Shown: positions 7,920 to 17,807 of the stretch, piece after piece
How the letters are laid out: the number at the start of each line of letters is the position of its first letter
How positions within the stretch are numbered: position 1 is the first letter of the stretch
From: Salmonella enterica subsp. enterica serovar Typhimurium str. LT2
GTDB lineage: Bacteria; Pseudomonadota; Gammaproteobacteria; Enterobacterales; Enterobacteriaceae
Length of the DNA: 64,000 nt
Assembly (NCBI RefSeq): GCF_000006945.2
Contig: NC_003277.2
Location: 1-64,000, forward strand
Direction: 5' to 3'
Notes under the pieces: model-generated
The model's database searches: none
What the model saw: only the letters and a program-made list of their open reading frames with translations
Told to the model about the DNA's origin: nothing
Position numbers and translations under genes: made by a program

Positions 7920-8116
7920 AATCCGGGAACTCCCTTTCCGGCATTCACTTTCTCAAGCACCCCGACATCGTGGAGTTGCTCAAGATACAAGCGGACCTGG
8001 TAGATACTGAGTCCGGCAGCATCGGCAATATCGCGGGTTTTAACTGGCGCGCCGTCATCCATGTTCTGACGTTCCTGGACGATGGAAATAATTTTTGTAA
8101 CAATGGATTCACTCAT
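7904..8116 (-). CDS. pefI: PefI, small regulator of pef expression
   Basis: A 70-residue winged-helix type protein of the PapI/FaeA class (TRDIADAAGLSIYQVRLYLEQLHDVGVLEK, then GKGVPGLWRL). PapI-like proteins work with Lrp at methylation-sensitive GATC sites to set fimbrial phase. The matching GATC pair here lies upstream of pefB, about 6.7 kb away. Unlike papI, the gene sits at the distal end of the operon. It overlaps srgD. Confidence 0.92.
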   Translation of the reverse strand: MSESIVTKIISIVQERQNMDDGAPVKTRDIADAAGLSIYQVRLYLEQLHDVGVLEKVNAGKGVPGLWRLL

Positions 8117-8547
8117 AAACCGGAATTGCTCTTTTTATGTAAATAAAAACAGTCTCATTAATATTCATAACACAAGGATTCTAAGCCACCCTCTCAGCCT
8201 TAAGAGACATATGATATAAATATGTACCAGTCTGTTTGTTGCTTAATTTATCGTTGCATCTGAGCTAACTAAACCACGTATTTTGTACATCGTTAACTAA
8301 TTTACGTCTGGTAATTCGTGTTACTTTTTGTTCTCACCCCATTAGAGTCGAGACACAACTGTTACCTCATAGTTATTTACGAAATTCCTCTTGGTCGCCT
8401 ATAGATACGTTGAGGAAAATGTAATGTTATTAGCGCCGGGTATAACGCAGATGCTTTGGCCTCAGTACACCACGCATGGATATTTTTTGTCACCTGTCAA
8501 TTATGGCTATATCGCCTGCCTTGCTTATGTGGCGTGAAGATTACGCT
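8117..8547. other. Intergenic region between pefI and the distal pef genes
   Basis: 430 bp, AT-rich from 8117 to 8420. The only open frame of note is a plus-strand run antisense to the end of the neighbouring fimbrial gene, judged a shadow. The stretch is the natural place for a pefI-srgD promoter, but no clear -10/-35 pair or operator was identified. Confidence 0.4.
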
Positions 8548-9435
8548 TTATTGCAGTTGCACACTTATTAACACTGTGCCCGAACTTGTATGTCCTGGTC
8601 GTATTGTTCCTGGCGCAAGAACAAGTTTACATTCATCTCCAGCACGCATTGTCGTGCACTGACCTCCAGTAGTTTTTAACAATTGTGCATTTCTGGCCAC
8701 TTCGCTGGGAGTTATCGACTGTGTTACACGAATAGAAGCACCAGGAGTCCCACTAGCCTTTAGTATCACTTGCTCGAACGCACCATTTACCCCAGCCTTG
8801 CTGTTTATCGAATCTGGATGCTCAACGGTAATACTTTTTGTCGTACCTCCTGCAGGAAAGCTTGTCGACATTACACCATTACCGAGGGTATAACGTGCTC
8901 CAGATGAAGAAGTGAGTGTGACGCTCGGTGATGGTAAGTGATATTGGTGAAGCCACGATCCCAGCGAACTGGCCTCACATTCATCATATAGGGTTCTAGT
9001 CGTACGGACTTCTCCTGTTCGGCTGAGACTAAACATCAACGTATAGCCAGCGGGGAGTATATACCCTTCACCCGCAACAATGCCATTCTGAACCAGGCCC
9101 GGGGCCCGAAACATTACGCCGAAACCCTTATCTGCAACCTTGCACTCAACTTCTGCGGGATATCGTGTTCCATCGGGTGCTATAACCATAGCTGTTCCAT
9201 TACAGGTACGCGATATAATTTGTACGTTGCACTGACTGAATGAAGTCATTGTTACCATAGAAAGGGCTGCTTGGTCTGACTTAATCATAAAGTTACTTGC
9301 CTGCATTTGGTATTGGTAGATTCCTTGACTATATGTGGATACAGTTGTGGTTTTTGCATGAGCAGGGTAAGTGATGACCGTTCCCCCCATGATGATGACT
9401 GAAGCAATTAGTAATTTTAACATTTTATAGCCCAT
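8548..9435 (-). CDS. Exported protein of the pef cluster (orf6), probable fimbrial adhesin/minor component
   Basis: A 295-residue protein with a signal peptide (MLKLLIASVIIMGGTVITYPAHA; an internal ATG at 9423 starts exactly there). The C-terminal half reads as an immunoglobulin-like beta-domain (GTPGASIRVTQSITPSEVARNAQLLKT...SSGTVLISVQL), as expected for a pilus-associated subunit. Base composition is lower in GC than pefC/pefD, suggesting a separate origin. The location after the pilin-like orf5 fits a tip or minor component. The exact role is unknown. Confidence 0.65.
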   Translation of the reverse strand: MGYKMLKLLIASVIIMGGTVITYPAHAKTTTVSTYSQGIYQYQMQASNFMIKSDQAALSMVTMTSFSQCNVQIISRTCNGTAMVIAPDGTRYPAEVECKVADKGFGVMFRAPGLVQNGIVAGEGYILPAGYTLMFSLSRTGEVRTTRTLYDECEASSLGSWLHQYHLPSPSVTLTSSSGARYTLGNGVMSTSFPAGGTTKSITVEHPDSINSKAGVNGAFEQVILKASGTPGASIRVTQSITPSEVARNAQLLKTTGGQCTTMRAGDECKLVLAPGTIRPGHTSSGTVLISVQLQ

Positions 9436-9675
9436 ATTTTTACGTTGTTATTCACTACATAGTTCTTTCGTCCGATGTTTAGTCAGACCCATAGTGAGTT
9501 AACCTACATAATCATTTACAGAGCCGGTGTCAGTCTTAGCCACTCGGCATTCAGTTGATTCCGGCAGCATATCCCCCATAGTTCCTCTGGTTTCAGATTG
9601 GGGTACGATGATTTTCTGTTGACCGTGGTATTGCATAAACGGGGTTCTCTTCATCAAACAGTAGCCCAGCCGTTT

Positions 9676-10233
9676 TTACTGTGGGTAAACCACATCAAAA
9701 ACCACCGTCACATCAATATTCCCCTCCGGTGAATTTGCCGGAATATCAGTCACAGGGCGGAGCTCACAGTTGTTCGGGGAGGGGGATATGCAGAAAGCAT
9801 CATCGTCCTTCCCAGTCAGTTTCACCCGCTTACTACCATTTTCCAGCCAGAACAGCGGGCCATTATTTGACGGCTGACCGTTCATCCGCATAATGACTAC
9901 GCTGCTGTCACCGCCCCCCTGCAGGGTTCCAGTGGTGTTTCTTGCTGTCAGTGCTGTCTTCACCACAGTACTCTGCCCACAATCCACTTTCACGGTAAAC
10001 GGTCTGTGTTGCATCCGGACTCCTTTATTCATTACTCCCAGTTGATAGTTCATCGTATTACCGCCGTTATCAAAGGTCAGTTTGCAGGTCTGTTGCGGGT
10101 TGGTTAACGTGAATGGAATGGTTATATTTTCCTTCGAAGCCGCTTCTGTCGCCAAAGGGAACAGCAGCCCAGTAACCAGCGCTCCTGCACACACATGACG
10201 TTTCATCCACCTGATTTCACTTCGTCTCATCAT
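9676..10233 (-). CDS. Minor fimbrial subunit of the pef cluster (orf5)
   Basis: About 185 residues with a signal peptide and a pilin-type beta-sandwich: cysteines in QQTCKLTFDNG and VKVDCGQ, a second pair further on (DAFCISPSPNNCEL), and the alternating C-terminal beta-strand NIDVTVVFDVVYPQ used for donor-strand binding. This is typical of PapH/FaeF-like minor subunits of chaperone-usher fimbriae. The start is one of two adjacent ATGs at 10228-10233 after GGGAG; a GTG at 10251 is also in frame. It follows pefD closely. The 240 bp after it (9436-9675) holds no gene. Confidence 0.75.
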   Translation of the reverse strand: MMRRSEIRWMKRHVCAGALVTGLLFPLATEAASKENITIPFTLTNPQQTCKLTFDNGGNTMNYQLGVMNKGVRMQHRPFTVKVDCGQSTVVKTALTARNTTGTLQGGGDSSVVIMRMNGQPSNNGPLFWLENGSKRVKLTGKDDDAFCISPSPNNCELRPVTDIPANSPEGNIDVTVVFDVVYPQ

Positions 10234-10247
10234 CCTGCTCTCCCGGC

Positions 10248-10940
10248 TCACTTCAGCGTGTAGTCCTGGGTGCCGCCCCAGTCGTTAACAGCCTGCACCG
10301 TCACCGTTCCGTTCAGCGACAGTTTCCCCAGCGCCACCTCACTCTTCGGCGCCAGCTGCGCAATCTCATTCATCACCCTGTCGTTCAGCCTGACCGGCTG
10401 CCCGTTCAGTTTCACCCCGGTGACCGCAAAGTAGTACGGCGTCGGGTTCTTCAGGTAAGCCTCACCGCCGCGGTGCGCAATCTGCAGGTTTTTCTCGGCA
10501 TTACGGCGTCCCTCAACAAGCGCTTTCGGCCGGTAAATCAGCTTCACCTTCGTGTTCACGGCCACCGCCAGGACATTCCCTTCCGACGCCTTTGGCTTCG
10601 GCGGAATCTCCTGAACGTTCAGCCAGAACAGCGACTCACGGTCTGACGGCAGCGTGCTGTCCGTCTTCATGATGCGGATAATCTGCTTTTCCTTGGGCCT
10701 GACCTTAAAGAACGGCGGCGCCGGTACCATATACACCGTACTGCTGCCCTGGGTGGTGTTGTCTATCCACACCTGGCCGCCAAAGGTCTCATCCGCCTGG
10801 TTGGTCACCTCAAATGAGGTGTTCTTTCTCCCTTCCTCATAGATAAAACGCGTGCCGTTCAGCACAAAGGCTGCCATGGCCTGCCCGCTGACGGCCAGGG
10901 ACAGCAGGGACACCAGTCCCCACTTCATCATCTTATTCAC
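10248..10940 (-). CDS. pefD: PefD, periplasmic fimbrial chaperone
   Basis: A 230-residue PapD-like chaperone: signal peptide ending GQAMA, first Ig domain with GTRFIYEEGRKNTSFEV, the hallmark RPKEKQIIRI and WLNVQEIPPKP segments, and the subunit-binding LIYRPKALVEGR. I chose the GTG at 10940 because AGGAGG lies 6 bases upstream. The ATGs at 10931 and 10928 are too far from it. That start overlaps the pefC stop, so the two are coupled. The protein carries pilins to the PefC usher. Confidence 0.93.
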   Translation of the reverse strand: MNKMMKWGLVSLLSLAVSGQAMAAFVLNGTRFIYEEGRKNTSFEVTNQADETFGGQVWIDNTTQGSSTVYMVPAPPFFKVRPKEKQIIRIMKTDSTLPSDRESLFWLNVQEIPPKPKASEGNVLAVAVNTKVKLIYRPKALVEGRRNAEKNLQIAHRGGEAYLKNPTPYYFAVTGVKLNGQPVRLNDRVMNEIAQLAPKSEVALGKLSLNGTVTVQAVNDWGGTQDYTLK

Positions 10941-13341
10941 AATAAACCTCCTGAACTTTGCCGGTATTAGGCACAATACCTTTCACTGAAAAATGGCAGA
11001 CACTGCCGTCCCCCCGCTCGACGCTGACCCGTGACGGCGCGCTCAGCATATTCATCAGCAGGACGCCGTTACCGGCAATGAACCCGGCATCCAGTCCCTG
11101 CTCCGTCTGCGCGCTGCCCCCGTTCAATATCCGTCCGTCACGCTCCTTCACCCGCAGGATGTAGCGCAGCACATGCTCGGCGCCAAACTCCCGGTACACG
11201 ACAGCTTTTTCCGTCGGCACCACGTTAAAGGAGGTGGTCTGCAGCTCCAGGTCATCCGGCACGTTTTCCATGTCCACGCTGACCCGGTTCAGGGAGTAAT
11301 CCGACAGGTTCACCACGGTGTATCCCTTGCTGTTGGTGGGGGCTGAGCCGTTAATCCTCACGCCCTTCACCCCCGGAATGCGCGCCACGCCCAGCGTGTT
11401 ACCGGTTTCCTTCGTCATCATCAGGCCGCTGTCTGCCGTGCCCAGAATTGTGCCGCTCACGCTGCCTGACACGGTGGTGTTATCACGTCCCTGCGACAGC
11501 ATCATGTTGGTCTGGATGGCATCAAAGCCATACGAGAGGTTGCCGCTCAGGCTGCGGTCGCCCTTATCACTCAGGTTGGTGTTCAGGCCGTAGCTCAGGC
11601 GGTCCGTCGGACTTGCCGACACCCCGCTGTTCATCCCCATCCTGCCGCTGCTGCTGTAGCTCAGTCCGGTACTGCTGTAATGGCGAACCCCACCCAGGGT
11701 GAACGGAATGCTAAAGGAGAGCGACGTGCTGTAGTCCGGTTTGTCCAGGTACGGGCGTTTACTGTAGCTGCCGTTCAGGAAGACCGACACACCGTCCAGA
11801 ATGGTGGTACTGAGGGAAACATCGCCTCCGATGGCCTTTCCTTTCATCCACCAGTAGTCCTCCTGCCAGCCGGCCAGATTCAGGTTACTGTTCCCCAAGC
11901 GTTGCGAGAAGCGCATCTCATAGCGTGATTTTGTGTTGTAGCGGGTATACCGGTCTGTACTGTAGAAGTCTGCGAACTCCACATACCCCTTACTCTGGTA
12001 ACGGTAGGCCAGCAACTGCAGGTCCGAGCTGTCAGAGAAGCTTTTGGCATACTTGGCGCTGACGCTGTGCCCGCGTTTGTTGTCTCCGTTGTCGTATTTC
12101 GCCTGTGACAGGTTCATCCCGGCGGACACGGCGCCGAAGCCGCCCAGGGCCTGCGTCACGCTCACCCCGCCGGCCTGGTATTTACCGTGCAGGATAGAAG
12201 CGGCATTCAGCGTGGTGGAATCAAAGCCGTACCCCACGCTTCCCATCCAGAACATGCCGTTTTCACCGTCAGCGAACGGTTTTTTCAGCTTATAGTTACT
12301 GGACTTGCGACCGACCGCCACATTGTATTCAACCTCCCCGGGACGCAGCAGCGTCGGCAGGGTGGTGACCGGATAGACGGTGGTGGTTTTGTGGCCGGAC
12401 GCATCCTCCACGGTCACCACCAGGTCACCGTTCCCCACGGAGCGGACATCATCCAGCTGGTACGGACCGGGCGGCACCACTTTTGAGTACACGGCGTACC
12501 CGTTCTGGCTGATGGTGACGCGGGAGGTGGAGTTCGCCACCCCGGTGATAAGCGGGGCATACCCGCGGGCCTCCCACGGCAGCATGTTACTGTTGGAGCG
12601 CAGTGCCGCCCCGTAAAAGCCGAAATCAGAGAACAGGGCGCTGCGGGTCTGGGATTTACCGAGCAGCAGGTCCCCCTGCACTTGGCTGATGGCGGTGGAC
12701 AGCGTGATATCCCGGGCGGTGAACTCACCGGAGCCGTCAGCGTACCGGGATGCGCTCATGTTACTGGCCAGCACCCAGCGTCCGAGGTTGACCATCAGGT
12801 CGGCATTTGCATAGGCACTGGTGCTTTGCCCGGACGTCTGCGAGGCGTTGGCGGAGTACTTCAGGCGTGCCGCCGGCACGCCGTAGTCCCAGCGGCTGGG
12901 GTCCGTTTTACCGACCAGGAACGACTGGGGAATACTGAACACCAAGCTCTGGGAGCCATAGCTGAAGTCCACCCTGGTATAGGGGTTGCGGCTGAGGACA
13001 TAGCACTGCCCGGCAGCATTCAGCGTGGAGGCATATCCCTCCAGGCGGACAGGAACCCCGGCAGCTTTCAGCCACTCCGGCGACAGGCACAGGGCATTTG
13101 CTGATTCTTCCTGTGGCGTAATGGACAAACGGGCTTTACCCACGTTTTCCTGGTTAACAATGACGTCGACATAATACTGTCCGGCCGGAAAATCCGAGCC
13201 GGATTTTAATACGGAGGGAATGGCGCTCATTCCCTGCAGGAAATCCAGGTTCAGCTCTGAGTCAGTGCTGGCAAAAGATAGGTGAGAAAATAAGGCGAGA
13301 CTCAGCGCCGACAGTTTAAATACCCGGTGATGAAATGACAC
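10933..13341 (-). CDS. pefC: PefC, outer-membrane fimbrial usher
   Basis: An 802-residue chaperone-usher secretion pore. It has a signal peptide (ending HLSFA), the N-terminal chaperone-binding domain (SELNLDFLQG...), the long 24-strand barrel region with usher motifs (PPGPYQLDDV..VGNGDLVVTVEDASG), a plug domain and C-terminal domains (GFIAGNGVLLMNML). Full length for the family, with no break. It lies between pefA and pefD. A GC-rich hairpin after pefA probably lowers its expression relative to the pilin. Confidence 0.96.
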   Translation of the reverse strand: MSFHHRVFKLSALSLALFSHLSFASTDSELNLDFLQGMSAIPSVLKSGSDFPAGQYYVDVIVNQENVGKARLSITPQEESANALCLSPEWLKAAGVPVRLEGYASTLNAAGQCYVLSRNPYTRVDFSYGSQSLVFSIPQSFLVGKTDPSRWDYGVPAARLKYSANASQTSGQSTSAYANADLMVNLGRWVLASNMSASRYADGSGEFTARDITLSTAISQVQGDLLLGKSQTRSALFSDFGFYGAALRSNSNMLPWEARGYAPLITGVANSTSRVTISQNGYAVYSKVVPPGPYQLDDVRSVGNGDLVVTVEDASGHKTTTVYPVTTLPTLLRPGEVEYNVAVGRKSSNYKLKKPFADGENGMFWMGSVGYGFDSTTLNAASILHGKYQAGGVSVTQALGGFGAVSAGMNLSQAKYDNGDNKRGHSVSAKYAKSFSDSSDLQLLAYRYQSKGYVEFADFYSTDRYTRYNTKSRYEMRFSQRLGNSNLNLAGWQEDYWWMKGKAIGGDVSLSTTILDGVSVFLNGSYSKRPYLDKPDYSTSLSFSIPFTLGGVRHYSSTGLSYSSSGRMGMNSGVSASPTDRLSYGLNTNLSDKGDRSLSGNLSYGFDAIQTNMMLSQGRDNTTVSGSVSGTILGTADSGLMMTKETGNTLGVARIPGVKGVRINGSAPTNSKGYTVVNLSDYSLNRVSVDMENVPDDLELQTTSFNVVPTEKAVVYREFGAEHVLRYILRVKERDGRILNGGSAQTEQGLDAGFIAGNGVLLMNMLSAPSRVSVERGDGSVCHFSVKGIVPNTGKVQEVYCE

Positions 13342-13501
13342 AACAACCCCCCTGACTCAGGCAGTCCCTCTCCGGAGGAAATTGCACGGAAAATACAATT
13401 TCCTGTTAAACAGGTAATAACGGAATGCAGGATGGCGGGATGAATATACAGGTGCTGTCCCGGCCTGCAATCAGCGATATAAAAATAACGAACAAGGTAA
13501 T

Positions 13502-13536
13502 TAAATGCGGCGCACGGCGGTGCGCCGCGTCATTTA
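13502..13536 (-). terminator. Intercistronic hairpin between pefA and pefC
   Basis: The arms GCGGCGCAC (13507-13515) and GTGCGCCGC (13520-13528) form a perfect stem around GGCG, extended by TAAATG/CATTTA. Placed after the pilin gene and before the usher gene, it can partly terminate or stabilise the pefA message, as similar hairpins do in other fimbrial operons. It lacks a strong U tract on the minus strand. Confidence 0.65.
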
Positions 13537-13568
13537 AATAAAATATGTAAGGTTCTGCTTACGGGGGA

Positions 13569-14087
13569 TTATTTGTAAGCCACTGCGAAAGATGCCACAG
13601 ACTTGAAGTCACCTTCGGTCGCACCACCTTTCAGCTTGGCTTTGAACTGCAGGCCGTCGGTGGTCAGCTTGGCACCTTCAAAGTCAACCGTGCTGGCGTT
13701 AGCGTTTACAGCCCCCGGGTTTTTGGAGTTCACGCTTTCAACCAGTACTTTGGCATCAGTAGCTGTACCGCTGGTTGCCCCAAAGCCTTCGCCATCCAGG
13801 GCAGCAGAAGCCCAGGAAACAGTGGCCGTTTTCTGAGCCAGATTTGCACAACCCTGTGCATTCGGGTCAACCGGTTTCATGGCGAAGTCAACAAAATTAC
13901 CCGGCTGGTTAGCCTGAACGGTACCCAGCTGAACAACCTGGTTCGGCTGAGCGGCGCCGTTGACAGAAGTGGTCAGGTCACAGGTTGTTGCGCTTACTGA
14001 ACCCAGGAAAGTTACTTCATTGGCAGCGTGTGCAGTCCCGCCCAGAACACCCAGTGCAATAATGGAAGCAATAATGCTCTTTTTCAT
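13569..14087 (-). CDS. pefA: PefA, major fimbrial subunit
   Basis: A 172-residue pilin with a 21-residue signal peptide ending THA. The mature part has the conserved first cysteine (SATTCDLTTS), a second cysteine in QGCANL, and the C-terminal donor-strand segment FKSVASFAVAYK. It is the main subunit of plasmid-encoded fimbriae, which mediate adhesion to intestinal epithelium (established). Its disulfide is the known target of SrgA. Transcription comes from the region upstream of pefB. Confidence 0.96.
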   Translation of the reverse strand: MKKSIIASIIALGVLGGTAHAANEVTFLGSVSATTCDLTTSVNGAAQPNQVVQLGTVQANQPGNFVDFAMKPVDPNAQGCANLAQKTATVSWASAALDGEGFGATSGTATDAKVLVESVNSKNPGAVNANASTVDFEGAKLTTDGLQFKAKLKGGATEGDFKSVASFAVAYK

Positions 14088-14361
14088 GTATATAACCTCT
14101 TGAATTTAATTTTTTGTCTTTCACAAAATGAAAATACACATTCACATTTTCCAGCATGGCTGGCGTTATTCCTTCCCGGACAGGGCAGAAATAAAGTCAG
14201 CTATGACGTGACATCGTAAAAATCCTGAGTTACCATCCGATATATTTAATAACCACCCTGTAAAACAGGCGCGCAAATACGCATCCGAATTAAATTCAGT
14301 GTCTGTTATCTGTTTTTAATGCCAGGCGGAAGCTGCCCCTCAGTCCGTGAACAACACAGAC

Positions 14362-14664
14362 TTATGAATAATAAACAACCATCTGCGCAGCGGCCTGACT
14401 GATGCGTGACAGGCGGTTCAGGCTGGTACTGAAATACCCGTTGTTCACTTCATAGCGTTCACAGACATCCTTTCTGGACACACCAAAAACAAGGTAGTCC
14501 CTGAGTGCCTGAATAATCTTCTCACTGTGAATGGATGATATACCGATGAGTAACCAGAAATGTTCCTCATTTACTTTTGCAGGTATCAGCGCCCCTCTTC
14601 TTATTCTGGCCAGCATGATTTCTTTGCCCAAATAATAATCAGCATCTTTTCTGTTCAGCATCAT
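14362..14664 (-). CDS. pefB: PefB, PapB-family fimbrial regulator
   Basis: A 100-residue protein of the PapB/FocB/FaeB family, with the region WLLIGISSIHSEKIIQALRDYLVFGVSRKDVCERYEVNNGYFSTSLNRL holding the DNA-binding helix-turn-helix. It is the first gene of the pef operon and controls transcription from the upstream promoter together with PefI, Lrp and Dam methylation. The ATGs at 14664 and 14661 are adjacent. The 270 bp between pefB and pefA hold no gene. Confidence 0.92.
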   Translation of the reverse strand: MMLNRKDADYYLGKEIMLARIRRGALIPAKVNEEHFWLLIGISSIHSEKIIQALRDYLVFGVSRKDVCERYEVNNGYFSTSLNRLSRISQAAAQMVVYYS

Positions 14665-14761
14665 TGGATTATCTCCGGCTCAATCTGGTGTTGTGACAGA
14701 AAATTTCCAAAGGAAACAAACTTTATGCCGGGAATTATATACAGATGTTTGTTTTGAAAAA

Positions 14762-14879
14762 GATCATTTTTGCGATCTTTTCTACCATGCAAACAAAATA
14801 AATCAGAATGTTTCACCACAAAATCACAAGAAAACAGGTTAAACGTCTATTTATCATACATAATGCAGAATAAAAGATC
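14762..14879. promoter_or_regulatory. Dam/Lrp-type phase-variation switch upstream of pefB
   Basis: Two GATC sites sit in the same 10 bp box in inverted orientation: GCGATCTTTT (GATC at 14774) and AAAAGATCGC (GATC at 14876). They are 102 bp apart, the spacing known for the pap switch. A third GATC lies at 14762. In pap-type operons Lrp binding and Dam methylation of these two sites set phase ON/OFF, with help from a PapI-like protein (here PefI). The surrounding DNA is very AT-rich. Confidence 0.8.
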
Positions 14880-15382
14880 GCTATAGCACAAAAAATCAAA
14901 ATATCTGCAATGCAAATCTTTTTGTACATGAAAAGACATATATCAAAAAAGAAAAAATAAATATAAACTTTCAAAAATATAAAAAACAGACAAATAAGCA
15001 CCAGAAAAAACATAATAAAAATAAGTTCTTAACATCCGTGAAATTATTATGTAATGCTTCGGGCTGTGAGATTATCCGAGTGTATCTTTGCCTTCAGAGG
15101 CTTTGGGCAGGACACTCCGTAAGAAGATGAAAAAATCACGGCGACCTTCACGCCAAAACAGAGAAGTAATGACCAGATCTCGTGTATTGCTCTGTAATGT
15201 TTATGCTCTCCGGGGTTAAGAGCCTCCCCATGAAAGCGCTCACTGGATAAAGGTTATCCATACTAGCAAAACCGGATGCAATCAGGAAAAAGGAGCAAAT
15301 ATCCTGTCGCTTACTTTCGCTTAAGATTTAGTTAAGATTTGTTCATTAAGTTTTCCAGGAATTTTTTTCAGGGAAAACAGAA
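14880..15382. other. AT-rich upstream region, no gene supported
   Basis: Only one minus-strand frame (14813-15013) is open. It is built almost entirely of Phe, Ile, Leu and Cys from A/T homopolymers and overlaps the switch region, so it is not accepted. From about 15330 an AGTTAAGATTTGTTCATTAAG stretch may hold a promoter for the gene that follows. Confidence 0.4.
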
Positions 15383-15764
15383 ATGGAAAAAACTTTAATC
15401 ACTCTTATCATTACCACTCTTTCTTTCAGTTTGCTTGCCCGGCAAACGGACATTATTTCTTCCGTAGAGCAGGTATGTTCAGGGAGGATTTACAGGCCCG
15501 GCCCCCACCCAGACATCGGTTTCACAGGCTAAAAAACAGTGGGATGATGCGTGGGTGGTACTGGAAGGCAACATTATCAGGCAAGTCGGTCACGAGCTTT
15601 ATGAATTCCGTGACAGCAGCGGTACTGTTTATGTGGACATCGATAACAAATACTGGATGGGGCAAACAGCCTCGCCTGCGGATAAGATTCATATTAAAGG
15701 AGAAGTGGATCGAGGCTGGGATGGTATAAAGATAGATGTAAAAAACATCCAAGTGATGAAGTGA
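15383..15764 (+). pseudogene. YgiW/YdeI-type OB-fold periplasmic protein, frameshifted
   Basis: The ATG at 15383 opens a signal peptide (MEKTLITLIITTLSFSLLA), but the frame runs into a TAA at about 15530. The following sequence in another frame is a clear BOF-family OB-fold protein (GFTGPAPTQTSVSQAKK, then WVVLEGNIIRQVGHELYEFRDSSGTVYVDID and KIHIKGEVDRGWDGIKIDVK) ending at 15764. A shift between about 15440 and 15490 would rejoin them. Relatives act in stress tolerance in the periplasm. No full protein can be made as written. Confidence 0.75.
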
Positions 15765-15917
15765 TACCGGAGTTTAAGAACAAGTTGTATATGCGGGCTG
15801 CGCCGGGCAATTAAGGCCAGACTAACTGTATCCATAACCAGTGCGTACGCTACGTGAAAAATAGCCGATAAACAACATCATTTCCTTCCCCTGCAAATTT
15901 CACCAGAACGCGTTTCG

Positions 15918-16377
15918 TTGTTGCCGATCACCCGGGCGCTGTCTGAAAAAATACAGGCACGACGCGGGCACCTGCCAAAAGATGAGGTCCGTCTGGTCCC
16001 GCTAACAGATATAAGCTATGTCAGGCAGATGGAAGGCTGGATGATCACCACCCGTTCCACTGGCGCGAACCCTTGTGGACCGCCACCGATGAAACCATGC
16101 ATAACTGACTAAAGCAGGCAGTCAGGCGGGCCGAAGCTGATGGGGACATTTCTCAATTCCGGAGACGCTGTATACCTTCCGGCACAGCTATATCATGCAC
16201 ATGCTCTATCACAGCCGGCCCCGGAAAGTGATTCAGGCACTGGCCGGTCACAAGGAGCCGCGCTCAATGGATGTGTATATCAGAGTGCTTGCGCTGGACA
16301 TGGCGGCCACACTGGCCGTGCCGTTCACTGGTGACAGGCATGATGCCGCGCAGATCCTCCGAACACTCCCGCCCTGA
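15918..16377 (+). pseudogene. Tyrosine recombinase (ResD/Int type) remnant next to RepFIB
   Basis: Pieces in different frames match resD of this window: [14 protein letters not shown], then, after a gap, [22 protein letters not shown] and [18 protein letters not shown] to a TGA at 16375. The part between the two pieces is shortened and the frame changes at least once. The N-terminal half is missing. RepFIB replicons often have an integrase gene beside repA, and this is its degraded form. Confidence 0.75.
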
Positions 16378-16390
16378 CATGACAACGTCA

Positions 16391-16601
16391 CTCACCACAG
16401 CTTATATAAGCTGTAGTGAGCATATTACGATATATGGAGGGAAAACGACGGGTTCACAGGGCTCCGGCAGTAACAGGAATGCCATTCTGAAAAGTTTGTG
16501 GATCAGGGATATGCTTCCGGTATGGGCTGCTCTCATCACTGCTTATATAAGCTGTAGTGAGCAGAACACTCACCAGAGGCAGTAATATAAGCTGTAATAA
16601 G
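16391..16601. repeat. RepFIB iterons on the 3' side of repA
   Basis: Copies of a TATAAGCTGTAGTGAG unit occur at 16405-16420, 16546-16561 and, weaker, 16584-16599. The first is embedded in a near-perfect 30 bp palindrome (16391-16420) centred on ACAGCTTATATAAGCTGT. In RepFIB such repeats on both sides of repA bind the initiator, forming the origin and the copy-control sites. Confidence 0.8.
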
Positions 16602-16635
16602 TAAACAGTAATGGATAACTCACTACAGATTATGT

Positions 16636-17613
16636 TCAGCGGGATTTGAAGAGTTTCTCCAGGTCATCAAGTGTGATGCCCAGTTTATCAAGAAGTGCAA
16701 GTTTTTCAGCCATCTCCGGACTGACGTCACCCGGTGTGGCTGGCAGTTGCGGGTTCTCCGCACTCTCATCATGAGGTGGCTTTAACTTGGGCCGGCGGTA
16801 GTGAATACAGAAGAGTTTTGTACGCCCACGCTGGATCTCAGTGTAATCCAGATAGCCAATCTCCCGGAGCTGCTCCATGGCACGCCTCACCGTCTGGTTC
16901 TGCGAGAACACAGGGGATTTCAGGTTCAGACGGGCCCGTAGACGCGCCAGTGATATCGGCGCCGGATCCCGCGGCAGACTCTCTATAAAGGTATAAAGAG
17001 CCTGAGCGGACTCCCGGCGCTTCAGGGCATTGATGGCCTTGAGCTGCAGCAGCACTTTCCGGTCAAACTGGTAGAGTTCAAAGAGGCGCGGATCGGCTTG
17101 CAGCTGAACGATATCTTTTTCCGTATCATAGTAAGCCGACTGTACCAGATGCGTAATGTACTCTTTGGTGTGCTTCTCCGTTGTGCGGGAAAACGAGATC
17201 ACAGTACCCGCGATACGCTTAAGTGAAGGACTGATACGTTCCCGGAGCTTCCGGGATGACTGACTGGAGGGGATCCCACAGAGTTTGGCGAATTCGACAA
17301 ACGACAGCTCAACTTTATCGCCAATAACTTTATGCCGGGCAAAGGAATGAATCACCCCTACCCAGGTCTTGAAGTCATTATCCATATCCAGGCGGGGACC
17401 AGTGATCTCCACTTTATCAAACCCCTCGGCCCTGGCGAGAGACAGACGCGTCAGTTCTTCCGACGCATCAGTACGCGAAAGCGTGTTCTTTTTACGGTTT
17501 TTCAGTGACTTAAGCGTAGGAACAAATACTCCAAGCCGCATCAGAGCTACAGGCTGCACGGTATTACTGGCATTAGGAGTGAGATTTACGATTTCACCGG
17601 AGGATTTATCCAC
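16636..17613 (-). CDS. repA: RepA replication initiator, RepFIB
   Basis: A 325-residue RepFIB initiator (Rep_3 superfamily, two winged-helix domains): [58 protein letters not shown] and [39 protein letters not shown]-type homologs start with ATG-GAT-AAA at this point; here the codon is GTG at 17613, which also has GTAGAG just before it. A TTG at 17625 is a weaker alternative. It binds the iterons on both sides of its gene and starts replication. Confidence 0.93.
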   Translation of the reverse strand: MDKSSGEIVNLTPNASNTVQPVALMRLGVFVPTLKSLKNRKKNTLSRTDASEELTRLSLARAEGFDKVEITGPRLDMDNDFKTWVGVIHSFARHKVIGDKVELSFVEFAKLCGIPSSQSSRKLRERISPSLKRIAGTVISFSRTTEKHTKEYITHLVQSAYYDTEKDIVQLQADPRLFELYQFDRKVLLQLKAINALKRRESAQALYTFIESLPRDPAPISLARLRARLNLKSPVFSQNQTVRRAMEQLREIGYLDYTEIQRGRTKLFCIHYRRPKLKPPHDESAENPQLPATPGDVSPEMAEKLALLDKLGITLDDLEKLFKSR

Positions 17614-17807
17614 CTCTACAAACAACTTTTTTATGTCCAGATTGTCCTTGTCCAGAGCGCCTCCGATCGGTGGATAGTTTAAGAATAAAAGCAGCCACTG
17701 TTTTCATGTTATAGCCTGAAAGGTGCTAAACAACTTGCTTCAGCTTATACACAGCCCTGAAGAAGTTTCAGGGGAACATACTCATTGTAGTTTATATTAC
17801 TAACTCA

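Noticed and set aside
14813..15013. 66-codon minus-strand hydrophobic frame upstream of pefB
   Set aside because: Composition (Phe, Ile, Leu, Cys) follows directly from poly-A/T DNA and it overlaps the GATC switch.
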